NCBI RefSeq assembly: GCF_013282745.1
Contig: NZ_CP054044.1
Coordinates: 3,410,001-3,474,000 of the forward strand
Direction: 5' to 3'
DNA length: 64,000 nt
DNA from: Yersinia bercovieri ATCC 43970
GTDB taxonomy: Bacteria > Pseudomonadota > Gammaproteobacteria > Enterobacterales > Enterobacteriaceae
Position numbers and translations under genes: made by a program
The notes under the pieces: model-generated
The model's database searches: none
What the model was told of the DNA's origin: nothing
The model's input: only the letters and a program-made list of their open reading frames with translations
Shown here: positions 1 through 10,205 of the stretch, in pieces
How positions within the stretch are numbered: position 1 is the first letter of the stretch
How the letters are laid out: each line of letters begins with the position of its first letter

Positions 1-181
1 CGTTACTTACTCCTATATATCTGATTGACTGTGAGAGTTTATTATCGATACCAATGAATTATTATAAGTCTTAATCCACCCACCAGTGAAAGTTAGTCAG
101 ATTAATTATGCATGCATTAATTAAGAAAAATGCTGCTCGCTAACCACAACCCATAATTATACAGAGAAAGTCGAGAGTTCT

Positions 182-3100
182 ATGAATCAAGTATTTAAAG
201 TCATTTGGAATAGTGCCTTAGGTCGCTATGATGTTGCATCAGAGTTTTCCAAGTCGGGTAAAAAAACTAAGTCATTCTGTTCAGGAACTGTCGGCCTAAC
301 TTCCTCTGTAGCGGCACCTGCGCGTTTAAGCCAAATTGCGATGACGTTGATATTGACGTTAGGTGCCGGCTCAGCATTTGCTGCCGATATAGATGTGCCT
401 GTTTTTACGCCTGAAGTTGACTTTACACAGACCTTTACTGGCACAGGTAATACCTTAGCGGGGAGCTTTAGCAATATTGCCCGTGGTGATGCTGGTTTTA
501 AAAACAGCAAATTAGGCGATATTCCAGCAGGTAATTTCCTTTATGGTGCAGAGAATCTGATTAGTAAGAACATTTTCAACCTAGGTGATACGGTTACCGA
601 AACCTTCCTTGATCCCAAAGGCACTGGCGCATTAATCACTATTAATGTGTATAGCAGCAATGGCATGTCAATTAAGCCGTTGTCCGAGTTTGTGGTGCCA
701 ATATCCTATGCGGTCGGCGAAAATGGTCAGTATGTTAATCGTAACTTATTCCATCTAGAAGATGGAAGTGACCTGAATGTTAATGTAGGCAGTACTGCCG
801 CAGGTTGGGTCAATAATAGCGATAACTATTTTAGTGCCATTCTTAAAGGTGGCTTGAAAAGTGAGCCAGCGGTAACAACATCCTCGGCATTTTATGTCGA
901 ATCAAACAGTGTTTCCGCTCAGGATACCGTCTTAAATTATAACGCCAAGACCGTGGTGAATCTGGGTAATAACAGCAATAACATTCGTGATAGCAGCACC
1001 TCAGTGGCTAATGCTGTACTTGATGACTTTACCGGTAGCTTCACCAGCCCCTATTTAGGTGCGCAGAATGTTCAAAATTTTGCAGATTTCCAACAATATA
1101 ATAATGATTTGATCGCTGGTATAAAGAGTGGTGCGATTGTTCTGGACAGTAAGGGCTATCAAGCTGAGTTGTCACGGGCATACATCACTAACGGCTCCAA
1201 TACTTCACCCAAAGTCACCCCTATTTATATTGATATGGGTATTGGCCCCAATGATGCCGTCAACCACATTGTTGACTCTAGTCGGGTCGCCTTTATTCAT
1301 GGTGATGGACAAAATGCCATTGTGAATATTGGCACTGATGCCAACATTCAGGCTTTCAACACTGACATTTCAGTGGTTCGTTTGAATGATGGTGCAACCC
1401 TGAATAATGCCGGCACCTTAGGTTCAGTCGCCGCCAGTGTGCGGGGAACGAATATTATCTTTGCCACGGACAGTCATGTCATTAATGAAGCGACCGGTGT
1501 GCTGGATGCAGGGACTAACCCTGAAATGTTGGATTTCAAATCCACACCGACCGCCGTATTACCTCTGTATATCGCCAGCGGCAGCCATACCGCGATTTTG
1601 GCAAATGGCAGTTCGTCAGTGATTAACAACGGTATTATTAATACCGCTTCACGTGGGGCGAGTTCTTATACCCGCGCGGCCATCATTGATGGCAACTCTA
1701 TTTTCGTCAATAACGGCGCAATTAATATTGCAGCCAGTGTCGATTTGTCGCCTCCTGCCGGATATGTCAACGAAGGGGTCAGTGTTCAGAAAGGTTCTAC
1801 CTTTGAAAACAATGGCACAGTCTATGTCGGCCGCCAGGCCCAACGCACACTAACAGATGTGGTCACCGACCTGGCAATTAAGACCCAATCTTATGCCGTC
1901 AAATTAGTGCAAGACACAGTAAATTTGACCAATATTGCCACCTTTACCAATAGTACGACCGGCAAAATTGTGATTGGTAGCAAAACTGAAAACTCTATCG
2001 CCATAGATGCGCAAGGGGAGAGAGTTGCGGTCAATCAGAACGGCACCATTGAACTCAACGGTGCTGGTGCGACACCAGGACAAAATGCAGCGCAGAATAT
2101 CGGTATCTCCTCTAGTGTTAATGCCACCAATATTTTCAACAATGGCGATATCGTCATTAATGGCATCAATAGCGTCGGAATTAAAGTGCTGACCAATAGT
2201 TCAGCCACTAATAGAGGCCATATCTATGTGAATAACGGGCTTGATCCCGCTACCAATTTGGCAAACTACGGTATTCAGGCTATCGGTGTGGGCGCGGTGG
2301 CGAATCTCTCCGGTCAGGTCAATTTAATGGGCGATGGCGCAATCGGGGTGGTGGCTGAAGATAAAGGGACTATTAATGTCACCGGTACCGGTCAGGTTGA
2401 GTTTGTCTCCGGCATAAATCAGGTGGGCTACCTGATTTACGGTACGGGTTCTAGCATCAATAACATTGCCAGTGGTGATGAAACCGTTTTAACCGAAGGT
2501 TCTACCCTATATCGCGTTGATAAAGGGGCCTCTTTCGCTGGAACCACGGCCTCGACCATGAATGCCACCGGTAAAGACTCCGCCCTGATCCAGGTCACGG
2601 GGGCTGGCAGTACATTTAACTCCGGCGCTTTAGATATGGTGCTCTTGGGTGAGGGTTCTACTGGGGTGAAAGTTGAGGGGGGCGCAACCGGCACTATCAC
2701 CGCCAACGCCAGTTTGGAATTAAGAGGCGACGGCGCGACGGCGGGCATCGTCGATGGTAACTATTACGGCTTGAATGGTCTTGCCACCGGTGCCACCGGT
2801 AAATCTGTGCTGACCAGTTCGGCAGTTCTGAGTACCGGTAACACAGCGTCCGGCGCTTATGGCTATATCGCTCGTAATGGCGGTGAACTGATTCATAAAG
2901 GCACTATCGATTTCACCCAGGCCGGCAGTACTGGCGTGCTGGTAGATGGCGGGATTCTGACTAACGAAAATCTGATCACCGTAAATGGTACTGCGGTGAA
3001 CATTCAGGGCGCGGATTCGACTGTCAATAACAGTGGTATTGTCAACGCCACTGACGGCACCGCCGCTTATCTGCTGGGGGCAGGTGCGAGTCTGACGCTA

Positions 3101-6100
3101 TCCGGTAACGGCGAAACCAAAGCGGGCGGCACTGCCCATGGCGTACTGCTCGATACCGATGCTATCGCCCTGACTGTTGATGGCGCAACTATTAGCATGA
3201 CGGCCGGCGGTAGCGGTAATGCTATTGAAAATAAAGCGGAAATTGCGGGTATTCAGTTAAAAGATACCACGCTGACCGTCGGCAATGGTGCCGGTGTGCG
3301 TACTGGAGCCTCGATGGCGGCGACCAACTCGGGCGTAATTAATGTCAATGGTAGCGGCACAGGTATTCTGTTCGCCAATACTGGCGATACGCTGACCAAC
3401 AATACGCTGGATATGTCCGACTCGGCAGGTTTGGTGATTAACGTTAATTCGGCCGATGGTAAAGGGATTGTGACCAACTCCAGCCAGAATCTGAAAACCG
3501 GCGCTAGCGTGAATGTTCACAATGCAGCAGGCGGTGCCGCGCTAATTGTTGGCGGCACCACAGCGCAAGTTGAACAGTCCGGTAACCTGATATCTGAGTC
3601 ACTGAGCAGCCCTGTTGTCGATATCGATAATGGTTTTGTCAACAGCTTCGTCAACAGCGGCACCATTCAGGCCAACAGCGCGGCACAACAAGCGGTGATC
3701 ACCACTAGCGGTAATGGTGTAGCCTTTACCAATGCTACTGATGGCAAGATTGTCGGTAAGGTGGATCTGTTAGCGGGCAACAACACCGTGACCCTGATGC
3801 AAGGCAGTGAAGGCACTGATTTCACCACCGGCACGGGTGACGACCTGTTTATTTTGAAAGATCTGACATTAGCCGATACTGGCGTGTTTAGTTCACTGAA
3901 CGGCGGCACGGGCGCGGATACCCTGCGCTTTGATAACTCGGTTTATACCCTGAGTGACGCTGCTGCTATCAGTAATATGGATTATATCGACCTGATTAAT
4001 AACTCCACATTTACACTGGAAAATATCTTGCTGGCGCTGGGCGATAGCCAGGATGACAACGTGAACACCGGTTTTAACTTGGGTGACGGTAGCCTGTTGC
4101 AGCTCAACAACCTGAATGCAGTGAGTTTTAACAGCAAGTTGAGTGGCCTTGGCACCATGGCAGTTAACACCGCCGGAAATGCATTCGATTTTACCGCCAA
4201 TGCGGCGCAAAACGCCTTTAACGGGGTACTGGCACTGGGTCATACCACCTTTGAACTGGCAGCAGATAACACGGCAGCATTAGTTAATGCCACCCTGAAA
4301 TTGGGTGCGGACAGCATCACCACGGTTGGTGACGGTATACAAACTATCGGTGGATTAGTGTTTGATGGCGGTTTGGTGAAATTTGACACCGGAACCCCGG
4401 GGGAGACTGTCGCGAAAGGCATCATTCACACCACCAATGAGATGGATCTGCGCGGCGCGGGTACGGTAGAAGTGAATATCGGCAGCATTGATAACAGCCA
4501 GAATCAGGTCAATCCTCTGCTGCCAATCCTCGAACAGGATGACACCAATACCCAGTTGCAACTGGCCATTAGTGACGCCACAGTGGTGGGTAACGGCGGC
4601 AATTTAGTGCTACAAGACCAAAATGGCAATGTGATTACCGATGCCACCACAGCCGATATTGCTCAGGGCGGCACCACAGTGGCGAAAGGGACTTACGACT
4701 ATCGCCTGACCAGTGGGGTGAATAATGACGGTTTGTATGTCGGCTACGGCTTGACTGAAGTGGAGCTGCTGGGTAGCGGCAGTGATGCGTTATCACTGTA
4801 TGCCACTAATAAGACCGGCAATGCGGCCGATTTGAGTGCCAGAGTGACCGGCAGTGGTGATTTGGCGATTGATACGGGAGCGGGCAGCAGTGTGTCACTC
4901 TCTAACCTGAACAACGATTACACTGGTATTACCGAGGTGCGCAGCGGCAGCTTGCAGATGCTAAATGACAATGTGCTGGGGAGCACCTCACTGCTCTCTT
5001 TGGCAGCAGATACCGCCTTTAATATGAACGGCCACAGCCAAACTGTCGGTGAGCTGCGCAGTAGTGCGGGTTCATCGGTCAATCTCAGTGGTGGCAGCTT
5101 AACCTTGAGTCAGGGCGGTGTGTCTGATGGTGAACTGACCGGCAGCGGTGAGTTAACCATTGCTGCTGATACATTAACGGTTAACGGTGCGAACAGTACC
5201 TTGACGGCGACCACCAACATTGCCAGTGGCGCACAAGCTTTGCTGAACAGCGCAGTTGGCCTGGGCAGTGGCAATATCGTCAACGCTGGTTTACTGACAC
5301 TGAAAGGTGCTGCGGGTCAGTTGGCGAACGCCATCAGTGATGCGGGTAGTGTGGTGCTGGAAGATAACAGCGATATCACGCTAACCGGTGATAACACTCT
5401 GTTCAGCGGCCTGTTTGATATTACCAGCGGCAGTCAGTTAACCGCCTCTCAGGCAGAGTATCTGGGCACCGCTGCGGTCACCAACGACGGTTCATTAGTG
5501 CTTAATAGCGCCAGTGACTGGTTGCTGGCAAACAGTATTACCGGCAGCGGTAGTCTGACTAAAAACGGCAGCGGAACAGTGTCATTGACGCAAACTGCGG
5601 CCTACACCGGGCAGACCGATATCAATGTGGGTGGCCTGATCTTAGGTAGCAGCGCCGATCCGATGACGCTGGCCAGCCAGCAGGTCAATATTGCTGATGG
5701 TGCCTTTATGGGCGGTTTTGGTGGCGTAGCGGGAGCGGTTGATAACAAGGGCGTGCTGTTTGTCGGCAACCCAACGGCACCTATCACATCACTCTTGAGC
5801 CGTCTGGCCCCGGCCAGCAATATCTTCACCGTTGGCACCGACTTAACCAACAGCGGCACGGTATTTATCGGTAACAAAACCAGTGACGGCTCCGGCACCA
5901 CCGGTAACCAATTAGTGGTCAACGGTAACTATATTGGCAACAACGGTCTGCTGCACTTCAACACCGCGCTGGGCGACGACAGCTCTGCCACCGACAGCAT
6001 GATTGTGAACGGCAACACCAGCGGCACCACCAATGTTAGTGTGGACAATGCCGGTGGTCTGGGTGCCAAGACCCTGAACGGTATTGAACTGATCCAGGTG

Positions 6101-7255
6101 AACGGCCAGTCAGACGGTAATTTTGTGCAAAGCGGCCGTATTGTGGCAGGTGCGTATGATTACTCTCTGGCACGGGGGGTAGGAACCAATGCCAGTAATT
6201 GGTATCTGACCAGCTTGAGCAATTTGCCGGTTGATCCAGAAAATCCGGTCGACCCGGAAAACCCGGCGGGTCCAGGCGAGGAAACTAAACGTCCTGAAGC
6301 CGGCAGCTACACCGCGAACCTGGCCGCAGCCAACACTATGTTTGTGACGCGCCTGCACGATCGTTTGGGCGAAACACAGTATATCGACGCCCTGACTGGC
6401 GAGCAGAAAGTGACCAGCATGTGGTTGCGTAACGAAGGCGGTCATAACCGTTCACGTGATACTAGTGGTCAGTTGAAAACGCAAAGCAACCGTTATGTGA
6501 TGCAACTGGGTGGCGATATTGCTCAGTGGAGCAACAATGGCCTGAACCGCTTACATCTTGGGGTAATGGCCGGTTACGGGAATAGCAAAAGCGACACCAA
6601 TGCGCGCACTGGTTATAAGTCAACCGGCTCGGTTGATGGTTACAGCACCGGTGTTTACAGTACCTGGTATGCCAACGACGAAGATAAGTCTGGCTTGTAT
6701 GTTGATGGTTGGGCGCAGTACAGCTGGTTTAACAACAGCGTGAAGGGTGAAGGGCTGGCGACTGAAGAGTACAAATCCAAAGGGATCACCGCCTCGGTAG
6801 AGAGCGGCTATACCTTTAAGATCGGTGAGAATAAGTCGAAGAACGAAAGCTACTTTATCCAGCCAAAAGCCCAAATCACGTGGATGGGGGTTAAGGCCGA
6901 TGAACATCGTGAAGCTAACGGCACACAAGTGAGTGGGCAGGGCGACGGCAATATTCAGACTCGTCTGGGCCTGCGCTCTTATATGTTGGGCCACCACGAA
7001 AGTGATAATGGCAAGGATCGCGAGTTCCAACCCTTTGTGGAAGCTAACTGGATCCACAACACCAAAGATTTTGGCACCAATATGAACGCAGTTGCAGTGA
7101 AGCAGGCTGGCGCGAAGAATATCGGTGAACTGAAACTGGGCGTTGAGGGGCAATTGAATAAGCAATTGAATGTCTGGGGTAATGTGGGCCAGCAACTCGG
7201 CGACAAAGGTTACAGCGATACCGCAGTGATGTTAGGAGTGAAATACAACTTCTAA
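182..7255 (+). CDS. Giant autotransporter adhesin (type Va, AIDA-like), 2357 aa
   Basis: This is a surface-displayed autotransporter. The N-terminus (residues 1 to about 50) is an extended signal-peptide region of the MNxxFKVIWN type, followed by a hydrophobic core and a cleavage motif ending SAFA near residue 67. The passenger of almost 2000 residues is rich in short Asn/Gly/Thr/Ser beta-helix repeats (NNG, NSG, GTI types) and has almost no cysteine. A Pro/Glu/Asp linker (DPENPVDPENP, near residue 2020) leads into a C-terminal beta-barrel of about 300 residues ending in aromatic VKYNF, as expected for BAM-dependent insertion. A role in adhesion or autoaggregation is inferred from the family. 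A strong terminator follows, so the gene is probably monocistronic. The exact Yersinia paralogue cannot be named from sequence alone. Confidence 0.93.
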   Translation: MNQVFKVIWNSALGRYDVASEFSKSGKKTKSFCSGTVGLTSSVAAPARLSQIAMTLILTLGAGSAFAADIDVPVFTPEVDFTQTFTGTGNTLAGSFSNIARGDAGFKNSKLGDIPAGNFLYGAENLISKNIFNLGDTVTETFLDPKGTGALITINVYSSNGMSIKPLSEFVVPISYAVGENGQYVNRNLFHLEDGSDLNVNVGSTAAGWVNNSDNYFSAILKGGLKSEPAVTTSSAFYVESNSVSAQDTVLNYNAKTVVNLGNNSNNIRDSSTSVANAVLDDFTGSFTSPYLGAQNVQNFADFQQYNNDLIAGIKSGAIVLDSKGYQAELSRAYITNGSNTSPKVTPIYIDMGIGPNDAVNHIVDSSRVAFIHGDGQNAIVNIGTDANIQAFNTDISVVRLNDGATLNNAGTLGSVAASVRGTNIIFATDSHVINEATGVLDAGTNPEMLDFKSTPTAVLPLYIASGSHTAILANGSSSVINNGIINTASRGASSYTRAAIIDGNSIFVNNGAINIAASVDLSPPAGYVNEGVSVQKGSTFENNGTVYVGRQAQRTLTDVVTDLAIKTQSYAVKLVQDTVNLTNIATFTNSTTGKIVIGSKTENSIAIDAQGERVAVNQNGTIELNGAGATPGQNAAQNIGISSSVNATNIFNNGDIVINGINSVGIKVLTNSSATNRGHIYVNNGLDPATNLANYGIQAIGVGAVANLSGQVNLMGDGAIGVVAEDKGTINVTGTGQVEFVSGINQVGYLIYGTGSSINNIASGDETVLTEGSTLYRVDKGASFAGTTASTMNATGKDSALIQVTGAGSTFNSGALDMVLLGEGSTGVKVEGGATGTITANASLELRGDGATAGIVDGNYYGLNGLATGATGKSVLTSSAVLSTGNTASGAYGYIARNGGELIHKGTIDFTQAGSTGVLVDGGILTNENLITVNGTAVNIQGADSTVNNSGIVNATDGTAAYLLGAGASLTLSGNGETKAGGTAHGVLLDTDAIALTVDGATISMTAGGSGNAIENKAEIAGIQLKDTTLTVGNGAGVRTGASMAATNSGVINVNGSGTGILFANTGDTLTNNTLDMSDSAGLVINVNSADGKGIVTNSSQNLKTGASVNVHNAAGGAALIVGGTTAQVEQSGNLISESLSSPVVDIDNGFVNSFVNSGTIQANSAAQQAVITTSGNGVAFTNATDGKIVGKVDLLAGNNTVTLMQGSEGTDFTTGTGDDLFILKDLTLADTGVFSSLNGGTGADTLRFDNSVYTLSDAAAISNMDYIDLINNSTFTLENILLALGDSQDDNVNTGFNLGDGSLLQLNNLNAVSFNSKLSGLGTMAVNTAGNAFDFTANAAQNAFNGVLALGHTTFELAADNTAALVNATLKLGADSITTVGDGIQTIGGLVFDGGLVKFDTGTPGETVAKGIIHTTNEMDLRGAGTVEVNIGSIDNSQNQVNPLLPILEQDDTNTQLQLAISDATVVGNGGNLVLQDQNGNVITDATTADIAQGGTTVAKGTYDYRLTSGVNNDGLYVGYGLTEVELLGSGSDALSLYATNKTGNAADLSARVTGSGDLAIDTGAGSSVSLSNLNNDYTGITEVRSGSLQMLNDNVLGSTSLLSLAADTAFNMNGHSQTVGELRSSAGSSVNLSGGSLTLSQGGVSDGELTGSGELTIAADTLTVNGANSTLTATTNIASGAQALLNSAVGLGSGNIVNAGLLTLKGAAGQLANAISDAGSVVLEDNSDITLTGDNTLFSGLFDITSGSQLTASQAEYLGTAAVTNDGSLVLNSASDWLLANSITGSGSLTKNGSGTVSLTQTAAYTGQTDINVGGLILGSSADPMTLASQQVNIADGAFMGGFGGVAGAVDNKGVLFVGNPTAPITSLLSRLAPASNIFTVGTDLTNSGTVFIGNKTSDGSGTTGNQLVVNGNYIGNNGLLHFNTALGDDSSATDSMIVNGNTSGTTNVSVDNAGGLGAKTLNGIELIQVNGQSDGNFVQSGRIVAGAYDYSLARGVGTNASNWYLTSLSNLPVDPENPVDPENPAGPGEETKRPEAGSYTANLAAANTMFVTRLHDRLGETQYIDALTGEQKVTSMWLRNEGGHNRSRDTSGQLKTQSNRYVMQLGGDIAQWSNNGLNRLHLGVMAGYGNSKSDTNARTGYKSTGSVDGYSTGVYSTWYANDEDKSGLYVDGWAQYSWFNNSVKGEGLATEEYKSKGITASVESGYTFKIGENKSKNESYFIQPKAQITWMGVKADEHREANGTQVSGQGDGNIQTRLGLRSYMLGHHESDNGKDREFQPFVEANWIHNTKDFGTNMNAVAVKQAGAKNIGELKLGVEGQLNKQLNVWGNVGQQLGDKGYSDTAVMLGVKYNF

Positions 7256-7272
7256 TCTTGGTGAGATCTGAT

Positions 7273-7299
7273 AATAACGGTGCTTCGGCACCGTTATTT
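7273..7299 (+). terminator. Rho-independent terminator of the autotransporter gene
   Basis: A perfect stem AACGGTGC/GCACCGTT with a TTCG-type tetraloop starts 18 nt after the stop codon and is followed by a short T-rich stretch. Confidence 0.85.
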
Positions 7300-7363
7300 A
7301 TTTGCATCCAATCCAAACTGTCTCATTCAGAATAAGCTCGCGGAAAAGGAACGATGCAACGTC

Positions 7364-8005
7364 ATGAGAGTCATGGTGGTGAGTAATTGTAACTTAACAA
7401 TATTTTCATTCGAAATCATCGTCAAAGAAATAAAGAAAGTGGCGGATAAAGCAATAGATATCAACATTGAGAAAAGTTATTCAGTCGATGATGAGAGCAT
7501 CTATATTAAATCAGACGAGCAAAGTGTGGTTATTCTAGATGTTGATAATATTGCGCCATCTAAGGTGTTTTATACTATTAGTCAAATAAGAGAATCAAAC
7601 CCTTGCTCTTTCGTGATGGTTTTTTGCAGAAAACATGAAGAGACAGAGGATTTTACTTATCTCGCAATCTTAGCGGACGGAATTTTATGTAAGACAGCCT
7701 CTGTAGACAAGGTTAAGTCTATGATAATTAAATTAATATGTTCATGCAAACCCCCTAAGGGCTTTGATCGACATGATCTGACGAGTAAAATAAAATCGCA
7801 GTTAACTCTGCGGGAGAATGAAGTGCTTGAATGCATATTGCTCGGGCTAAGAAATACTGATATTTCAAGGCGACTGAATATGAAAAGCAAAACAGCCAGT
7901 GCTCACCGACGAAATATATATAATAAATTAGGCGTTAAAACGATCAACGAGATACTCAGAACTTTACTTACACCCCAAGGTGTTGATGATGAGTTCTTAT
8001 ATTGA
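7364..8005 (+). CDS. LuxR/FixJ-type transcriptional regulator with receiver-like N-terminus
   Basis: This 213-residue protein has a C-terminal LuxR helix-turn-helix (LTLRENEVLECILLGLRNTD followed by ISRRLNMKSKTASAHRR and a YNKLGVKT recognition segment). The N-terminal ~120 residues resemble a response-regulator receiver (VVILDVDN holds a possible phospho-acceptor Asp), but the usual acidic pocket is not clearly conserved, as in RcsA- or FimZ-type regulators. The ATG at 7364 gives the natural beginning MRVMVVSN; an upstream in-frame ATG at 7280 lies inside the preceding terminator region and is less likely. The gene follows the autotransporter and is more AT-rich than the core genes. Control of that adhesin is possible but is inference from position only. 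Confidence 0.8.
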   Translation: MRVMVVSNCNLTIFSFEIIVKEIKKVADKAIDINIEKSYSVDDESIYIKSDEQSVVILDVDNIAPSKVFYTISQIRESNPCSFVMVFCRKHEETEDFTYLAILADGILCKTASVDKVKSMIIKLICSCKPPKGFDRHDLTSKIKSQLTLRENEVLECILLGLRNTDISRRLNMKSKTASAHRRNIYNKLGVKTINEILRTLLTPQGVDDEFLY

Positions 8006-8213
8006 TTCTGAAATTCAACAGGTGTTGATTATTACCTGTAGCTCTAAATATGATTGGGTGACTTCACCACTGACGTCTAATGTGCCGCCGCTCAGTATGG
8101 TAATGAGGGGATGGGTACATTTTGCTGATTCTTGCTACCGCAAAGTGAAGGTTTCATATAGCGAAAAGGGTGATGAGACACTTTTTGAATCCTTGCCTGT
8201 GAAATTAGTGTAA
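7986..8213 (+). CDS. Possible small protein overlapping the 3' end of the LuxR gene
   Basis: A 75-codon frame begins at tandem ATG codons inside the end of the LuxR gene, with AAGGTG just upstream, and stops at 8213. No family is recognised and there is no signal peptide or membrane segment. It may be a translationally coupled small protein or a chance frame; codon use gives no decision by eye. Confidence 0.3.
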   Translation: MMSSYIDSEIQQVLIITCSSKYDWVTSPLTSNVPPLSMVMRGWVHFADSCYRKVKVSYSEKGDETLFESLPVKLV

Positions 8214-8380
8214 TATGCTCGGTCACGAACCAGCTGGTAGGGCCTTCTGCGTGATTTTTAGCGCACCATGCTGAGTTTCAAAATGTATTACAATCAATGA
8301 GTTCTGCTTGATTGTGAGCTTAACTTATTGATTACAATATATAACACGACGCCTGTGAAGGCGACATTAGAGGTTGCTCA

Positions 8381-9409
8381 ATGAGCGAGAAGTCAGAAGA
8401 CCAGAAATTACCAAACTCAAAGCCACAAAGCCCTAAACCGCAGGGCGCTAAAATTGTGGGTGAAAAATTACAGAAAGTCTTGGCTCGAGCCGGTCATGGT
8501 TCTCGTCGGGAGATCGAAGCTATTATTCAGCAGGGTCGTGTCAGCGTAGATGGTAAAATATCCACGCTGGGTGATCGTGTTGAAGTGACCCAAGCCACTA
8601 AAATCCGCCTTGATGGCCACCTTCTTTCTATTACAGAATCTGAAGAGGCCGTGTGCCGTGTTCTGGCATATTACAAGCCGGAAGGCGAACTTTGTACCCG
8701 TAATGACCCTGAAGGTCGCCCGACGGTATTTGATCGTCTGCCTAAACTGCGTGGTTCGCGTTGGGTTGCGGTAGGCCGTTTGGACGTCAATACCTCAGGT
8801 CTATTGCTGTTCACCACTGATGGTGAACTTGCCAATCGCCTGATGCATCCAAGCCGTGAAGTTGAGCGCGAATATGCGGTGCGGGTGTTTGGTCAAATTG
8901 ATGATGAAAAGATCAAGCAACTGAGTCGTGGCGTGCAATTGGAAGATGGTCCTGCGGCATTCCGCACCATTAGCTTCCAGGGCGGAGAAGGGCTTAACCA
9001 GTGGTACAACGTCACCTTGACCGAAGGGCGCAACCGTGAAGTTCGCCGCTTGTGGGAAGCGGTTGGCGTGCAGGTTAGCCGTCTGATTCGTGTGCGTTAC
9101 GGTGATATTAATCTGCCGAAAGGTCTGCCACGTGGTGGTTGGACTGAGTTGGATCTGAAAGCAACCAACTACCTGCGTGAATTGGTTGAGCTGGATTCTG
9201 AAACCGTCAGCAAACTGCCGGTGGAAAAAGATCGTCGCCGAGTGAAAGCTAACCAAATTCGTCGCGCGGTTAAACGCCATACGGAAGTTGCTGGTCGTCA
9301 GGTTGCTGGCCGCCAAGGCTCCGCCCGTAAAGGTTCTACCCGCCAAAATGTGGGTAATGCCGCACCGGCCGCTACTGCCGGGCGTCGCGGATCGAATAAG
9401 CGCGGATAA
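8381..9409 (+). CDS. rluB: 23S rRNA pseudouridine(2605) synthase RluB
   Basis: RluB converts U2605 of 23S rRNA to pseudouridine during 50S assembly. An S4 RNA-binding domain ([19 protein letters not shown], about residues 28-75) precedes the RsuA/RluB catalytic domain with [20 protein letters not shown], where the Asp is the catalytic residue, and the [15 protein letters not shown] motif. The C-terminal tail is Arg/Lys/Gly-rich. Compared with E. coli RluB, the protein has about 27 extra residues at the N-terminus, a Lys/Pro/Gln-rich leader before the conserved EKLQKVL. The gene starts the rluB-btuR-yciK-sohB-topA neighbourhood, but here it follows a LuxR gene rather than trp genes. Confidence 0.95.
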   Translation: MSEKSEDQKLPNSKPQSPKPQGAKIVGEKLQKVLARAGHGSRREIEAIIQQGRVSVDGKISTLGDRVEVTQATKIRLDGHLLSITESEEAVCRVLAYYKPEGELCTRNDPEGRPTVFDRLPKLRGSRWVAVGRLDVNTSGLLLFTTDGELANRLMHPSREVEREYAVRVFGQIDDEKIKQLSRGVQLEDGPAAFRTISFQGGEGLNQWYNVTLTEGRNREVRRLWEAVGVQVSRLIRVRYGDINLPKGLPRGGWTELDLKATNYLRELVELDSETVSKLPVEKDRRRVKANQIRRAVKRHTEVAGRQVAGRQGSARKGSTRQNVGNAAPAATAGRRGSNKRG

Positions 9410-9416
9410 TTCATCG

Positions 9417-9442
9417 ATGGGAAGAGAGGCGTCTCTTCCCAT
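9417..9442 (+). terminator. Hairpin downstream of rluB
   Basis: An 11-bp perfect stem (ATGGGAAGAGA/TCTCTTCCCAT) lies 8 nt after the rluB stop. Only a weak T tract follows, so it may act mainly to stabilise the 3' end. Confidence 0.6.
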
Positions 9443-9685
9443 TATTCACAGCAATTTACCACTCACAGCAATTTTCACTCTCCCTCTCAGATTATCCTCG
9501 CTCTGCCAGTAGCATAAAAAACTGCCGTGAATTCTTTAAGAAAAATAAACTTGCTATAATAAATGGTTTTGCAGCATATACAGTCTATCAACCGCCATCA
9601 ATTCCCGCTGGCTTTGAGATATTTTGAGTGGCTACATAGTGCTTGGGGGATACCCCATTGGGTTTAGAATCTAAGGAGCATCAAC

Positions 9686-9964
9686 ATGAAAAAATCTCTG
9701 TTAATGACCAGCACGGCTATCTTATTTGTTGTCGGGACTGGGTTTTCTACTCTAACTTATGCTTGTAGCGGCCCTCACTCGCATTATAGTGATAATTGCG
9801 AAAAGACCTGTAGTCCGCTTTCGGAACCTTGGAAAACGCTCTGCTATTTTGGCGGGACGCAGCATCAGTCGCAACCCGCGAGCCAAATGACACCGGCAAC
9901 CCTTACGCCAGCTATGGGCATCTTGACACCCTCGCATATCCCAATGATTCCGCTGGAGAAGTGA
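9686..9964 (+). CDS. Small secreted cysteine-containing protein, unknown function
   Basis: This 92-residue protein begins with a clear Sec signal peptide (MKKSLLMTSTAILFVVGTGF, cleavage probably after LTYA). The mature part has four cysteines (ACSG, NCEKTCS, TLCYF), suggesting disulfides in the periplasm, and a Thr/Pro-rich tail. The start has a good Shine-Dalgarno (AAGGAG, 8 nt upstream). I do not recognise a family. It stands alone between rluB and an IS element and has its own downstream terminator. Confidence 0.65.
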   Translation: MKKSLLMTSTAILFVVGTGFSTLTYACSGPHSHYSDNCEKTCSPLSEPWKTLCYFGGTQHQSQPASQMTPATLTPAMGILTPSHIPMIPLEK

Positions 9965-10030
9965 GTTTAGTCAGTCGCATTCGAGTATTAGCCAATATGA
10001 GTTGGCGGTAGCCAGCTAAAAGGCAAATAG

Positions 10031-10060
10031 AAGCCGCAGAATGTGAACTGCGGCTTTTTA
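10031..10060 (+). terminator. Rho-independent terminator
   Basis: The stem AGCCGCAG/CTGCGGCT is followed by TTTTTATT. It ends the small secreted-protein gene and lies directly before the IS element. Confidence 0.8.
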
Positions 10061-10130
10061 TTGTGCACAGAAAACCCCCAGCTAGGCTGGGGGTTCCGTA
10101 AAGCTTTCAGCTTTGAGTCAGTTATAAAAA

Positions 10131-10204
10131 CCCCTTTTGATTTGTTAAAACAGTTTGCGGTCTGGCAACTGCAAACGTTCAACAAGAAATCAAAAGGGGG
10201 TCCC
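10131..10204 (+). promoter_or_regulatory. IS200-type leader hairpin that occludes the transposase start
   Basis: The arm CCCCTTTTGATTTGTT pairs with AAGAAATCAAAAGGGGG directly upstream of the tnpA ATG, and a nested stem TTTGCGGT/ACTGCAAA sits inside. The Shine-Dalgarno GGGGG lies in the 3' arm, so the structure should hide the ribosome site. This matches the established IS200 control design. Confidence 0.65.
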
Positions 10205-10205
10205 T

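Noticed and set aside
6620..7195. 191-codon minus-strand frame in the autotransporter barrel
   Set aside because: Lacks ribosome site and recognisable domain; it is opposite a conserved beta-barrel sequence.
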